This document shows, one piece after another, positions 8,801-16,594 of a stretch of 36,186 nucleotides of DNA. The translations under genes were made by a program, and so were the position numbers. Origin of the DNA: Bacteroidetes bacterium UBA6183. GTDB taxonomy: Bacteria > Bacteroidota > Bacteroidia > UKL13-3. Position 1 is the stretch's first letter. Each line of letters begins with the position of its first letter. Location: positions 1-36,186 of the forward strand of contig DITN01000013.1 in NCBI GenBank assembly GCA_002422865.1. The letters are read 5' to 3'. The notes below the pieces were generated by a model. That model was given only the letters and a program-made list of their open reading frames with translations, was not told the origin of the DNA and did no database searches.

Positions 8801-9173
8801 TAACGAGCTTTCTTCATTAACCACCGATGCGCAATTGGATCAATTTGCATTACAGTTAAAAGACAGGTTTGGTGAGTTACCTCCGCAAGTTTGGGATTTA
8901 ATAGAGATGATTAAACTGCGTGAGTTGGCCAAACAATTAGGATTTGAAAAAATTGTAATGAAAAACAGTGGCTTTGCCGCTTATTTCCCTGACGAGAAAA
9001 AACAGGCTTATTACCAAAGTGAGTTGTTTACCAAGATGCTCACCTTTGTGCAACACAATGCACAACGTTGTAAGCTTAAACAAACACCTAAAAGTTTAAT
9101 CTTGGGTGTACAACATATTGCAGGTATTGGGCATGCCAAAAAACTATTGAGTGATATTTTAGCGAATACGTAA
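5826..9173 (+). CDS. mfd: Transcription-repair coupling factor
   Basis: Mfd is a DNA translocase that removes RNA polymerase stalled at DNA damage and recruits the UvrABC nucleotide-excision machinery. The 1115-residue protein shows the full layout: UvrB-like N-terminal part (FVVSQQDSTQVLERAEVLNRL, IRGGIVDVFSF), the RNA-polymerase-interacting domain (GDFVTHIDHGVGRFAGLEKIE, about 440-460), then the RecG-like motor with GDVGFGKTE (about 586-594), DEEQKFGV (about 687) and TATPIPRT (about 714), and the C-terminal TRCF domain. No ATG lies in frame before residue 160, so translation must begin at the TTG at 5826-5828, which gives the normal N-terminus. It stands alone and ends at a shared bidirectional terminator. 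Confidence 0.98.
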   Translation: MNLQQLIGLYSQSEKYATLAAALNQSKTDVVHLKGLVGSVDAVLAATYYAQTNRSQLFVFNNQEDARYFYADLENLLEGKTVLYFPPSYRKPFVVSQQDSTQVLERAEVLNRLNQHSTTGELVVTTAEALCELVIGEKELTQNTFELKVGQAFDLEFFMEFLTEHHFERADFVYEAGQFSIRGGIVDVFSFSNDQPYRIELNGEEIESIRTFDPNTQLSVKKVDRFFIIPNVQKETASSKRNSIFSYLQNDTIVWTLDAAFSQQQIELGWEKALNVIEKFNPEEGDGPLEPIEHLFDTPQGIINQLKKYHIVEFGTRTKFKASTSINFEISPQPLFHKNFKMLIENLKQNQANNLTNLIFSDSSRQVERLYTIFDDLDKDVKFEPLYHALSKGFIDYDIHLACYTEHQIFDRFYRGKVRNSYSKSRIITLKELRDLKPGDFVTHIDHGVGRFAGLEKIEINGRIQEAVRLVYRDNDLLYVSINSLHKISKFVGKDGNEPRVHKLGSDVWEKVKNNTKKKVKDIARDLIKLYASRKAQDGFAYSPDNYMQVELEASFMYEDTPDQSKATADVKKDMESPHPMDRLVCGDVGFGKTEVAIRAAFKAVCDSKQVAILVPTTILANQHYRTFKERLKGFPCNIDYVNRFRSAAEQKEVKRKVAEGQVDILIGTHKLLSKDIKFKNLGLMIIDEEQKFGVAAKEKLKAFRVNVDSLTLTATPIPRTLHFSLMGARDLSVINTPPANRQPVTTELHSYSDDLVKEVIMAEVERGGQVFFVHHRVKDIYELADRIMRICPGVKVGVAHGQLEGDKLEDVMLKFIEGDYDVLLATTIIESGLDISNANTIIINNAHMFGLSDLHQMRGRVGRSNKKAFCYLMVPSMHTLTNDARRRLQAIEEFSDLGSGFNVAMRDLDIRGAGNLLGGEQSGFIAEIGFEMYNKILDEAIQELKEDEFAELFKEEQIHKIEAKDCTIETDLEALIPDDYVRNIAERLSLYNELSSLTTDAQLDQFALQLKDRFGELPPQVWDLIEMIKLRELAKQLGFEKIVMKNSGFAAYFPDEKKQAYYQSELFTKMLTFVQHNAQRCKLKQTPKSLILGVQHIAGIGHAKKLLSDILANT

Positions 9174-9174
9174 T

Positions 9175-9212
9175 AAAACCAACTCATCAGTTTTGTCTGA
9201 TGAATTGGTTTT
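9175..9212. terminator. Bidirectional hairpin terminator between mfd and Dabb gene
   Basis: AAAACCAACTCATCAG pairs with CTGATGAATTGGTTTT with one mismatch around the loop TTTGT-like segment TTTTGT. Its A-rich start and T-rich end let it serve both convergent genes. Confidence 0.75.
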
Positions 9213-9214
9213 AT

Positions 9215-9517
9215 TTAAAACTCATAATCAACAACCCTGCGCTCGCTTCTGGCCTCAGCGATAAAAGGCATTACCGCTTTGTGTAAGGGGTGATTGGCGT
9301 AAAAATCTAACGCTTCTTTACTTTCAAATTCGCTGTATAAAACTACATCTACACTTTCTGCCGAGTGTAAAAAATCAAAACCAACTTCCAGTTTAATACA
9401 ACCTTCAATTTTACCGTTTAAGTCTTCTAGTTTTTGTTTAATGGCTGCGGCATTTTCTTCTTTATTCATGCCATTTGCTTCATCTTTTAATTTCCAAAAT
9501 ACAATGTGCTTTACCAT
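9215..9517 (-). CDS. Dabb (stress-responsive alpha-beta barrel) domain protein
   Basis: The 100-residue protein is a single Dabb domain: VKHIVFWKLKD at the start, a central helix, then VDVVLYSEFESKEALDFYANHPLHKAVMPFI, and a final strand. Such proteins are dimeric ferredoxin-like folds of varied or unknown function. An upstream TTG at 9542-9544 would extend it into the gene before it, but the ATG at 9515-9517 gives the family N-terminus and avoids the overlap. It is the last gene of the seven-gene minus-strand run and starts 5 bases after the YiiX-like gene. Confidence 0.88.
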   Translation of the reverse strand: MVKHIVFWKLKDEANGMNKEENAAAIKQKLEDLNGKIEGCIKLEVGFDFLHSAESVDVVLYSEFESKEALDFYANHPLHKAVMPFIAEARSERRVVDYEF

Positions 9518-9522
9518 GTTGT

Positions 9523-10149
9523 TTAATTTATAATTCCTAGCCAATTAATTTTATTACTGCGTGATATTCCGGCCGGATTAATGCCCGGTTTTCCTTCCGG
9601 TATTTCTATGTTTAATTTTTTATAATAATCAACCCAAGCTTTAAAATAATTATTGCTGTTGGGTGCTTTAAAGGCCATAGGTTCTAATTCAAAAAATGGG
9701 TTGTTTTGGTTTGATGATTTAAATGCATCATAAATCAACTCGCTGCAATAATATTTTTGATTGTTGTATAAAAAGGGTTCATCGTAAGGCACACCAATTT
9801 GTTTGATGGCAAATGAAATAGCGCTGTCAATTAAATGTTGATGTTCAGGCTTAACTCGTCCTAAATACAAAGGGTTGGTGGAGCGCTTTTTAAAATTTTG
9901 GTATGAAGTTATGGTAACAGCTTTGCCTATTGCTTCAATTACATAAACACTATCTTGTTTAATATAAACCAAACCAATATGTGAAAATTTCAGGCTGTCC
10001 CTACCAAAAGTAACTTGCTCTATGGCCTCACACAGCGGTCCACAATCTATGTTTTGAAACAATAAATCGCCTTGCTTAAAATTGGATTGTGCTAATGTAA
10101 TTTTATCAACAATCAACAACATCATCATTAGGTATACAAATCGTTTCAT
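9523..10149 (-). CDS. YiiX/YebB-like permuted papain-like amidase, exported
   Basis: The 208-residue product has a signal peptide (residues 1-20, ending LAQ) and the circularly permuted NlpC/P60-type order of the YiiX/YebB family: GDLLFQNI near 27, histidine in KFSHIGLV (His57), then the nucleophile in YYCSELIYDAF (Cys135). The His-before-Cys order is the mark of the permuted fold. Members act as amidases or hydrolases on cell-wall peptides or lipids; the substrate here is unknown. It lies 15 bases after the EamA transporter gene and 5 before the Dabb gene. Confidence 0.85.
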   Translation of the reverse strand: MKRFVYLMMMLLIVDKITLAQSNFKQGDLLFQNIDCGPLCEAIEQVTFGRDSLKFSHIGLVYIKQDSVYVIEAIGKAVTITSYQNFKKRSTNPLYLGRVKPEHQHLIDSAISFAIKQIGVPYDEPFLYNNQKYYCSELIYDAFKSSNQNNPFFELEPMAFKAPNSNNYFKAWVDYYKKLNIEIPEGKPGINPAGISRSNKINWLGIIN

Positions 10150-10164
10150 TTTCTAACGGATGAT

Positions 10165-11040
10165 TTAAATATCGTTTACAAACCGTTGTTTAATTAACGG
10201 ATAAGTAAATACACTGATTAAGATAATGGCTGCACCAACATAAAATCCACTGCTCATATACTCGGTATCGCCAAACAATATTAAAGAAAATACAATACCA
10301 TAAACAGGTTCTAAATTGTTGGTAATAATTACTGTTAATGGGTTAAAATGTTTTAATATTTCAACACTCCATGTAAAAGCAACTATGGTACAAAGCACAC
10401 TTAAAATAAGTAATCCAATGCCATCACTAAGCCCAATAGATGGCAGCTCAAATCCATCTGTATCCATACCCACTTTAGCTAGTGTAATAAAAATAAGTGC
10501 TCCCAAAAACTCGTAAAAGGTTATTTTATACGCACCATGTGTAGCTATTAGTTTACCATTGTAAACTCCGAAAAATGCACCGGTAAGTGCAGCTAAAATG
10601 CCATATATTATTCCGGCTAATTGGTCGGTTTCAAACTTGAAAATAATCCCTAAACCAATTACCAGTATAATGCCGTAAATAAAATCACCCCAAAAGAATT
10701 TCTTTTTAAGCAACAGCGGTTGCAATAAGCTGGCAAATAAGGTTAAAGTACTAAATCCAGCCATGGTAACACTTACGTTACTCACTTTAATGGCATTATA
10801 AAAAAAGTACCAATGCAAACCTACTACAACCCCAATAGAACCAAGGTGTAATACCGATTTTAAACCCATGCTTATTGGTTGCTTGAGGTACCACATAAAC
10901 AGTAACAAGCCAACAAGTGAGATAGCTAATCTATACCAAACCAAATCTAAAGCACCAAAAGAAATAAACTTTCCTAATACAGGCGTAAATCCCCAAAGTA
11001 AAATAATAATGTGTAGTTGAATAAACTTGTTTACCTGCAT
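10165..11040 (-). CDS. EamA/DMT-family transporter
   Basis: The 291-residue protein has about ten membrane segments in two EamA-type repeats. The first half opens with LHIIILLWGFTPVLGKFISFGALDLVWYRL and the second with GILAALTGAFFGVYNGKLI, ending with NLEPVYGIVFSLILFGD, a typical second-repeat signature. These carriers export or exchange small metabolites; the substrate is not predictable. It begins 3 bases after the LptG-like gene and is followed after 15 bases by the YiiX-like gene. Confidence 0.92.
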   Translation of the reverse strand: MQVNKFIQLHIIILLWGFTPVLGKFISFGALDLVWYRLAISLVGLLLFMWYLKQPISMGLKSVLHLGSIGVVVGLHWYFFYNAIKVSNVSVTMAGFSTLTLFASLLQPLLLKKKFFWGDFIYGIILVIGLGIIFKFETDQLAGIIYGILAALTGAFFGVYNGKLIATHGAYKITFYEFLGALIFITLAKVGMDTDGFELPSIGLSDGIGLLILSVLCTIVAFTWSVEILKHFNPLTVIITNNLEPVYGIVFSLILFGDTEYMSSGFYVGAAIILISVFTYPLIKQRFVNDI

Positions 11041-11043
11041 AAG

Positions 11044-12120
11044 TTATTTGGGAGCCGCTTTGGTCATTAATAGTGCAATAATCATAAACAGTACGTTAGG
11101 AATCCAAACGGCAATTGCAGGTGGCAGTACATTGGTTACACCTAAGGTGTTAAATACTTGTATCACCAATAAAAATGTAAATGTTAAAAATATACCAATA
11201 CCTAAATGTAAGCCTGTGCCACCCCTGCTTTTACGTGATGAAATGGCAACAGCCAAAAGAGTTAAAATAAAAAATGAAAATGGCGTAGCAATTCGTTTAT
11301 ACAACTCTACATAATACTTACTGATACTTGCCGAACCTTTTTCTTTTTCTCGCCTGATGTATTCGTTCAACTCGGGATTGGTCATGGATGAAACAAACTG
11401 TGATTTTACAACAAACTCATCAGGACTTATTCTGAGCGCGGTGTCAAGTGTGTTTCCTTTTTCTATTATTTCAATCCCATTTTTAAATAATCTTCTCTGA
11501 TAATATTCAAGTCGCCAGTTTTGTGTTTCCCTGTTCCATAATAACCTATTGGCAAATACCCTTTGGCTTACCTTGTAGTTGTCAAATCGCTCTAAAGAAA
11601 CGTTATATCCTGTACTATCTAAATAGTTAAACGATTCCATGTGGAGTATTGTGCCGGGCTCTATCACACAACTGATGTTGTTACTTTGTGTGGTCTTTTT
11701 TTCTTTAATCCAAGCTTCTTCAAACGCATAGCGTTTTTTGTCACAATACGGAATTACCCATGTATTTAAGTATAAAAATACAGCAGCCAAAATAGTAGCT
11801 GCTATCAGGTATGGACGTAAAAATCTTCTGTAGCTGATTCCACTGTTGAGTATAGCAATAATTTCGCTGTTTTGCGCTAGTTTACTGTTAAAAAACATGG
11901 CACTTAAAAACACAAATATTGGACTGAACATGCCAAAGAAATAAGGTAGGAAGTAGATGTAATAATCAAATACTACCGTAAAAAATGGTGGTTTACGTTT
12001 TAAGAAGTCATCAATTTTTTCACTGATATCAATAAAAATAGCAATAAGTGAAAACAAGCCCAATGTAAAAACAAAGGTTACAAGAAACTTTTTTATGATG
12101 TATCTATCGAGTGTTTTCAT
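11044..12120 (-). CDS. LptF/LptG-family permease (LPS export)
   Basis: The 358-residue protein has the YjgP/YjgQ layout: start MKTLDRYIIKKFLVTFVFTLGLF, three N-terminal membrane segments, a periplasmic beta domain at about 125-260, then three C-terminal segments. Its family forms the inner-membrane pair that, with the ATPase LptB, extracts lipopolysaccharide for transport to the outer membrane. The motif FNSKLAQNSEIIAILNSGISYRRFLRPY (coupling helix facing LptB) is clear. I cannot tell LptF from LptG with certainty; the tgt neighbour is common for this gene in Bacteroidota. An exact -7 motif lies in the 78-base gap after tgt. Confidence 0.92.
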   Translation of the reverse strand: MKTLDRYIIKKFLVTFVFTLGLFSLIAIFIDISEKIDDFLKRKPPFFTVVFDYYIYFLPYFFGMFSPIFVFLSAMFFNSKLAQNSEIIAILNSGISYRRFLRPYLIAATILAAVFLYLNTWVIPYCDKKRYAFEEAWIKEKKTTQSNNISCVIEPGTILHMESFNYLDSTGYNVSLERFDNYKVSQRVFANRLLWNRETQNWRLEYYQRRLFKNGIEIIEKGNTLDTALRISPDEFVVKSQFVSSMTNPELNEYIRREKEKGSASISKYYVELYKRIATPFSFFILTLLAVAISSRKSRGGTGLHLGIGIFLTFTFLLVIQVFNTLGVTNVLPPAIAVWIPNVLFMIIALLMTKAAPK

Positions 12121-12160
12121 CTGTTTGCTGCTTGGTTTGGCAACCCTGCAATAATAGTGC

Positions 12161-12169
12161 GCAAATTTA
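12161..12169 (-). promoter_or_regulatory. Candidate -7 element for lptG-like operon segment
   Basis: The minus strand reads TAAATTTGC, an exact TAnnTTTGC match, 41 bases before the ATG of the LptG-like gene, in the only sizeable gap of the ubiE-to-Dabb run. No TTG is found at the expected -33 spacing, so it may be a weak or internal promoter. Confidence 0.4.
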
Positions 12170-12198
12170 TTTTTTGTGAATTTAGTTCGTTCTCCTCT

Positions 12199-13317
12199 TT
12201 ACAATCGGGTGGTGATTTGTCTCAATATCTGAGTTTTCCAGGCTGAAAAGTCGCCTTCAATAATGTGTTTGCGGGCTTCTTTTACCAGCCACAAATAAAA
12301 CATTAAGTTTTGTCTGCTGGCAATTTGCGCACCAAGGTTTTCGCCTGTATGAATCAAATGTCTTAGATAAGCCTTGCTATATTCCGCTGTAAAAGGTTCA
12401 TCCAACGGACTGTAATCAAATTGCCACTTTTGGTTTTTGATGTTAATAATACCCTGACTTGTAAAAATAAATCCATGACGTGCATTGCGTGTTGGCATCA
12501 CACAATCAAACATATCAATACCCAATGCTATACACTCTAAAATATTTTGAGGAGTACCAACACCCATTAAATAACGTGGTTTATCTTTGGGTAAAATACC
12601 ACAAACCAATTCCGTCATTTCATACATGTCTTCTGCCGGTTCACCCACACTTAATCCTCCAATGGCATTACCTGATCGGTTTTGCTCGGCAATAAACTCA
12701 GCCGATTGTTTTCGTAAATCTTTGTAAACACTACCTTGTACAATAGGAAACAAGTTTTGTTCAACACCGTATAAAGGTTCCGTTTTATCAAATTGATCAA
12801 TGCATCTTTTTAACCAACGATGGGTCATGTGCATAGAACGTTTTGCATAATCGTACTCACAAGGATATGGTGTACATTCATCAAAAGCCATTACAATATC
12901 AGCACCAATTGTTCTTTGAATATCCATTACATTCTCGGGTGTGAATTGATGTTTGCTGCCGTCTAAATGCGATTTAAATTCTACACCTTGCTCGCTTATT
13001 TTTCTAATATCGTTTAATGAAAAAACCTGAAACCCTCCGCTATCAGTAAGCATGGGTCTATCCCAATTCATAAATTGGTGTATACCTCCGGCTTTATTAA
13101 TTACCTCAAGTCCTGGGCGTAAATATACATGGTAAGTATTGGCCAAAATAATTTGTGCATTCACATCAGTTTTTAGCTGTTGTTGATTTACATTTTTTAC
13201 TGTGGCTTGTGTACCTACAGGCATAAAAATGGGCGTTTCTATTGGGCCACGACCTGTTTGTAACACACCTGCGCGGGCATGGGTGTGGGTATCTGTTTTT
13301 AGTAAATTAAAATTCAT
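12199..13317 (-). CDS. tgt: tRNA-guanine transglycosylase
   Basis: Tgt swaps guanine at the wobble position of tRNA(Asp/Asn/His/Tyr) for preQ1 on the way to queuosine. The 372-residue protein shows GRGPIETPIFMPVGTQATVK at about 22-40, LTDSGGFQVFS with the active-site aspartate (Asp92), GGLSVGEP near 220, and FDCVMPTRNARHG with the nucleophilic aspartate near 271. Odd point: where the E. coli enzyme has the CxCxxC zinc site followed by AYLHHL, this one reads SPLDEPFTAEYSKAYLRHL (about 303-321), with no cysteines; only the histidine remains. This may be a Bacteroidota trait. It starts 30 bases after porT and precedes the LptG-like gene. Confidence 0.97.
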   Translation of the reverse strand: MNFNLLKTDTHTHARAGVLQTGRGPIETPIFMPVGTQATVKNVNQQQLKTDVNAQIILANTYHVYLRPGLEVINKAGGIHQFMNWDRPMLTDSGGFQVFSLNDIRKISEQGVEFKSHLDGSKHQFTPENVMDIQRTIGADIVMAFDECTPYPCEYDYAKRSMHMTHRWLKRCIDQFDKTEPLYGVEQNLFPIVQGSVYKDLRKQSAEFIAEQNRSGNAIGGLSVGEPAEDMYEMTELVCGILPKDKPRYLMGVGTPQNILECIALGIDMFDCVMPTRNARHGFIFTSQGIINIKNQKWQFDYSPLDEPFTAEYSKAYLRHLIHTGENLGAQIASRQNLMFYLWLVKEARKHIIEGDFSAWKTQILRQITTRL

Positions 13318-13347
13318 GATTTAGCGTGCGAAGGTAACGTCAAGGGC

Positions 13348-14046
13348 TTATCCTTCAAAGTGTAAAGAAAATTGAATTAATTGAGGCACCAAACGATCTA
13401 TGGATTCGGTGTAAATGTAACCATCATGGTGAAGGCTGTTGCCAATGGTGTTGCAAAACTTAATTTCTGGAGAAAACTTGAAGTATTCGAAATACATGTC
13501 TAAGCCAAATCCCGCTTCGTAACCAAACGAAACAGGTTTAAGTGAAACTACCGGTTTGGAGATGCTTCTGTCTTGTTTTACGGTTGAAGCTAAATCATAA
13601 CTTCCCCTAAGTCCTCCAATTACATATACACGAACATTTTTTCTTCGGTCGGATTTAAATTTAACCAGCAAGGCGGCATCACAATAAGCTGATTCGATCT
13701 CTGTTGTTTTTTTACTGTTTTGAAATTCGTAATTGATATTACGTTGCACGAAAGAAATTACGGGAAACAATAAACGCAAGTCCCAATTGCTTCCTAGGTG
13801 TAAGTTGGTAATGGCGCCTAGTCCAATTCCGGGGAAAGTAACCGAGTTAATATTTTTTACCGTATCAAAAGGAGTACGTTCAGTGCGTCTATCAATGCGC
13901 ACACGGCCTGTATTGGTACCAATGGTAAAACCAAAGTGCAGGCGTTTATTATCGTATTGCTCCATATTAGCTTGAGCAAACAAATCAAAACTGCACAGTA
14001 GAGTTAACAGTGCTAATGTTATTTTATAGCGGTGTATAGCGTACAA
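13348..14046 (-). CDS. porT: PorT-family outer-membrane barrel, T9SS component
   Basis: PorT (SprT) is an outer-membrane beta-barrel needed for type IX secretion. The 232-residue product has a signal peptide ending LFAQA (about residue 26), then the family opening YDNKRLHFGFTIGTN, a series of amphipathic strands, KPVVSLKPVSFGYEAGFGLDMYFEYFKFSPEIKF, and a C-terminal strand ending in FSLHFEG. Its place directly after ubiE is known from several Bacteroidota and supports the call. The only start giving a signal peptide is the TTG at 14044-14046, which overlaps the ubiE end by 28 bases and suggests coupling. The rest of the T9SS genes are about 6 kb away. Confidence 0.82.
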   Translation of the reverse strand: MYAIHRYKITLALLTLLCSFDLFAQANMEQYDNKRLHFGFTIGTNTGRVRIDRRTERTPFDTVKNINSVTFPGIGLGAITNLHLGSNWDLRLLFPVISFVQRNINYEFQNSKKTTEIESAYCDAALLVKFKSDRRKNVRVYVIGGLRGSYDLASTVKQDRSISKPVVSLKPVSFGYEAGFGLDMYFEYFKFSPEIKFCNTIGNSLHHDGYIYTESIDRLVPQLIQFSLHFEG

Positions 14047-14744
14047 ATTCCGAATGTTAAAGGTCTAATTTGTATATTCGTGTATCCTGCGTTTTTCAAA
14101 TATGCAGCAAAATTTTCTCCTTCCGGAAAATGTTCTACAGATTCAGGTAAGTATGTGTAGGCTGTTTTGCTCTTGCTAATTAAACCGCCCCAACCCGGTA
14201 AAATGTATTTAAAGTAAAAGTTGTACAGCTGCTTGAAGGGAAACGATTTGGGTTTGCTGAATTCTAAAACAGCCAACTTTCCGCCCTTACGGGTAACTCT
14301 GTACATTTGGTTGATACCTTGTTGTAAAAATTCGAAGTTACGCACTCCAAATGCAACGGTAATAGCATCAAATTTATTGTCTTCAAAAGGTAAATTTGCC
14401 GAGTCGGCTTGCTGCAAGGTGATTTTACCATGAAGTGCTTTATTGCTTATTTTATCTCTACCAACTTGTAACATTTGGTTACTGATGTCGATACCGGTTA
14501 CATGATCCGGATTAAGCTTTAATGCAGCAATAGCAAGGTCTGCCGTGCCTGTAGCCACATCTAAAATTTGTTTAGGGTTAACCTCTTTTAACGAGTTGAT
14601 GGCTTTTTTGCGCCATATTTGGTCAATTCCCATGGATAAGAAACGATTTAGAAAATCGTACTTGGGAGCTATGCTGTCAAACATTTGTTCAACTTGCTCA
14701 CGCTTACTACTTTGTGCGTCTTTGTATGGCTTAACTTCTATCAA
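14019..14744 (-). CDS. ubiE: Demethylmenaquinone methyltransferase (UbiE/MenG)
   Basis: The enzyme methylates demethylmenaquinone with S-adenosylmethionine, the last step of menaquinone synthesis. In the 241-residue protein I see REQVEQMFDSIAPKYDFLNRFLSMGIDQIWRK, the family signature, then ILDVATGTADLAI (SAM loop), TGIDISNQML, DAITVAFGVRNF and LPGWGGLISKSKTAYTYLPESVEHFP. No ATG is in frame at the start; the TTG at 14742-14744 gives the usual N-terminus. It is the first gene of a seven-gene minus-strand run. A -7 element lies just upstream. Since menaquinone is the usual respiratory quinone of Bacteroidota, I favour the menaquinone role over ubiquinone. Confidence 0.96.
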   Translation of the reverse strand: MIEVKPYKDAQSSKREQVEQMFDSIAPKYDFLNRFLSMGIDQIWRKKAINSLKEVNPKQILDVATGTADLAIAALKLNPDHVTGIDISNQMLQVGRDKISNKALHGKITLQQADSANLPFEDNKFDAITVAFGVRNFEFLQQGINQMYRVTRKGGKLAVLEFSKPKSFPFKQLYNFYFKYILPGWGGLISKSKTAYTYLPESVEHFPEGENFAAYLKNAGYTNIQIRPLTFGICTLYTAIK

Positions 14745-14762
14745 AATCGTAAAAAATTGAGT

Positions 14763-14771
14763 GCAAAAATA
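14763..14771 (-). promoter_or_regulatory. Candidate -7 element for ubiE operon
   Basis: The minus strand reads TATTTTTGC, an exact TAnnTTTGC match, ending 18 bases before the ubiE TTG start. It lies between the divergent ubiE and engB starts. The -33 TTG is not obvious. Confidence 0.4.
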
Positions 14772-14791
14772 AGGTATTCCGTTTAGGTTGT

Positions 14792-14799
14792 TAGCTTTG
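14792..14799 (+). promoter_or_regulatory. Candidate -7 element for engB
   Basis: TAGCTTTG matches TAnnTTTG exactly and ends 12 bases before the engB ATG, which would leave a very short leader of only a few bases. No TTG is seen 19 bases upstream. Confidence 0.4.
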
Positions 14800-14811
14800 T
14801 AAAATTATTAC

Positions 14812-15420
14812 ATGGAAATTAAACAAGTAAAGTTCGTAAAAAGTTCGGCAGATTTAGCGGGTTGTCCCGAAGGTCTTTTCCCGGAATATGTATTTACCGG
14901 AAGAAGTAATGTGGGTAAATCATCTCTTATAAACATGATTGTAAATAGGAATGAAATGGCCCGTACTTCATCAAACCCTGGCAAAACCATCACCATAAAC
15001 CATTATTTGATAGATGATAAATGGTATTTGGTTGATTTACCCGGTTATGGTTATGCGCGTAGAAGTAAAACCTTACGCTCTAAGTGGGAAGATTCTATGG
15101 AGGATTACATCAGAAATAGGGAGCAATTGCAATTGGTTTTTATTTTGGTTGATAGCCGCATTGATCCTCAAAATAAAGATTTAGATTTTATCAATAGCGT
15201 GGCCGAATGGGGTGTGCCATTGGCTGTAATTTTCACCAAAACAGATAAAAACAAACAATCTGATACCGCGAAAAATATCAATAAATTTAAAGCTGAGTTA
15301 TTGAAAAGCTGGGAAGAGCTGCCAATGATGTTTCAAACCTCATCGCTTAAAAAGCGAGGTAGAGAAGAGATATTGAGTTTTATTGATGAGTGTAATAAAA
15401 ACTATTACGCTTCGAGATAA
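14812..15420 (+). CDS. engB: Ribosome-assembly GTPase EngB/YsxC
   Basis: EngB is a small GTPase needed for late assembly of the large ribosomal subunit. The 202-residue protein has the G1 loop GRSNVGKS at 30-37, the threonine of switch I in NPGKTITIN (55-63), G3 DLPG at 75-78, G4 TKTD at 142-145 and a G5-like TSSLKKRG near the end. Length and order are normal. It is divergent from ubiE and convergent with hemW, with only 8 bases between the two stops and no clear terminator. Confidence 0.97.
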   Translation: MEIKQVKFVKSSADLAGCPEGLFPEYVFTGRSNVGKSSLINMIVNRNEMARTSSNPGKTITINHYLIDDKWYLVDLPGYGYARRSKTLRSKWEDSMEDYIRNREQLQLVFILVDSRIDPQNKDLDFINSVAEWGVPLAVIFTKTDKNKQSDTAKNINKFKAELLKSWEELPMMFQTSSLKKRGREEILSFIDECNKNYYASR

Positions 15421-15428
15421 ATATTAAA

Positions 15429-16553
15429 CTAAAAAAACAAATCACTCGCAATACCGTCAGCTAAAATGCGGGCTTGTGGTGTTAGTTTAAAAACAATCTT
15501 GTCATCTGTTATTTTTTGTTGATGAATATAAGGCTCAATTTTTTGTTTCAAAGTTGTAGTGTACTGTTCACCAAACCTGGTTTTTAATTCAGCCCAATTG
15601 CATCCCCAAATGGTTCTGAGGCCGGTCATGATGTACTCGTTAATCCTGTTTTCTGGCGTTAGTGTTTCAATTTCAAGGGGCAATTGTCCGTGCAATAATT
15701 GTTTCATGTACAATTGGTTGTTGGCAATATTCCAACTTCTTTGTACCCCATTAAAACTGTGTGCCGATGGCCCAATACCCAAATATGGCTTGTTCTGCCA
15801 ATAACTGGTGTTATGAACTGCATATTCTTGATGGCGCGCAAAATTACTTATTTCGTATTGCTCAAATCCAAATTTGCCAAGTTGGTCAATCAATATTTCA
15901 AATTGCTCCGCTGCTTTTTCTTCATCAAGTGCAGGCAATTTCCCTTTGTTAATATGGCTTTGTAAGGCCGTTTGTGGTTCAACGGTTAAACAATAAGCCG
16001 ATACATGGTTTAGTCCAAGTTCATTTACCTTATTTAAATTTGTTATCCAGTTTTGGTTTGATAGGGTAGGACCACCATAAATCAAATCAATGCTAATTTT
16101 ATTAAACCCAAAGTCCTGAATAAGTTTGATGCTGTCTTCTGCCTCATGAGCTTTATGTGCCCTATTCATCCACAACAAATCCTCATCAAAAAAACTTTGA
16201 ACGCCCATACTAAACCTGTTTACGGTTGTTTGTTTTATGGCATTTAGTTTTTCGGTTGTTATATCGTCAGGATTGGCCTCAATAGTAATTTCCGCGTTTT
16301 TTTCAACAACAAAGTGCTTGTATACGTTTTCAAATAATTCTTGTAAAAGATGTGCACTTAAAATACTTGGAGTGCCTCCTCCAACGTATATACTTGTTAA
16401 AGGTTCGTTTGGTAACTCATGTTTACGTAATTCAATCTCCAAGTTAATGGCTTTAATCATATCGGCTGCATAATGCGTTTGTGTGCTAAAATGAAAGTTG
16501 CAGTAGTTACAAGCTTGTTTGCAAAATGGAATATGAATATACAGCGATGCCAA
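15429..16553 (-). CDS. hemW: HemW-type radical SAM protein (heme chaperone)
   Basis: The 374-residue protein opens with LYIHIPFCKQACNYCNF: three iron-sulfur cysteines at 11, 15 and 18, followed by Phe20 where true coproporphyrinogen dehydrogenase (HemN) has a fourth cysteine. That marks HemW, a heme-binding radical SAM protein thought to deliver heme to respiratory enzymes. Further marks are SIYVGGGTPSIL, EITIEANPDDI, RFSMGVQSF, ISIDLIYGGP and LGIGPSAHSF, then the C-terminal HemN_C domain. Earlier databases call this gene hemN. No ATG is available; the TTG at 16551-16553 gives the normal start. It is divergent from the BamA/TamA-like gene. Confidence 0.95.
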   Translation of the reverse strand: MASLYIHIPFCKQACNYCNFHFSTQTHYAADMIKAINLEIELRKHELPNEPLTSIYVGGGTPSILSAHLLQELFENVYKHFVVEKNAEITIEANPDDITTEKLNAIKQTTVNRFSMGVQSFFDEDLLWMNRAHKAHEAEDSIKLIQDFGFNKISIDLIYGGPTLSNQNWITNLNKVNELGLNHVSAYCLTVEPQTALQSHINKGKLPALDEEKAAEQFEILIDQLGKFGFEQYEISNFARHQEYAVHNTSYWQNKPYLGIGPSAHSFNGVQRSWNIANNQLYMKQLLHGQLPLEIETLTPENRINEYIMTGLRTIWGCNWAELKTRFGEQYTTTLKQKIEPYIHQQKITDDKIVFKLTPQARILADGIASDLFF

Positions 16554-16594
16554 TGTGTTGTGTTATTACAGAGATAAATCGTTTAATTTGAAAA

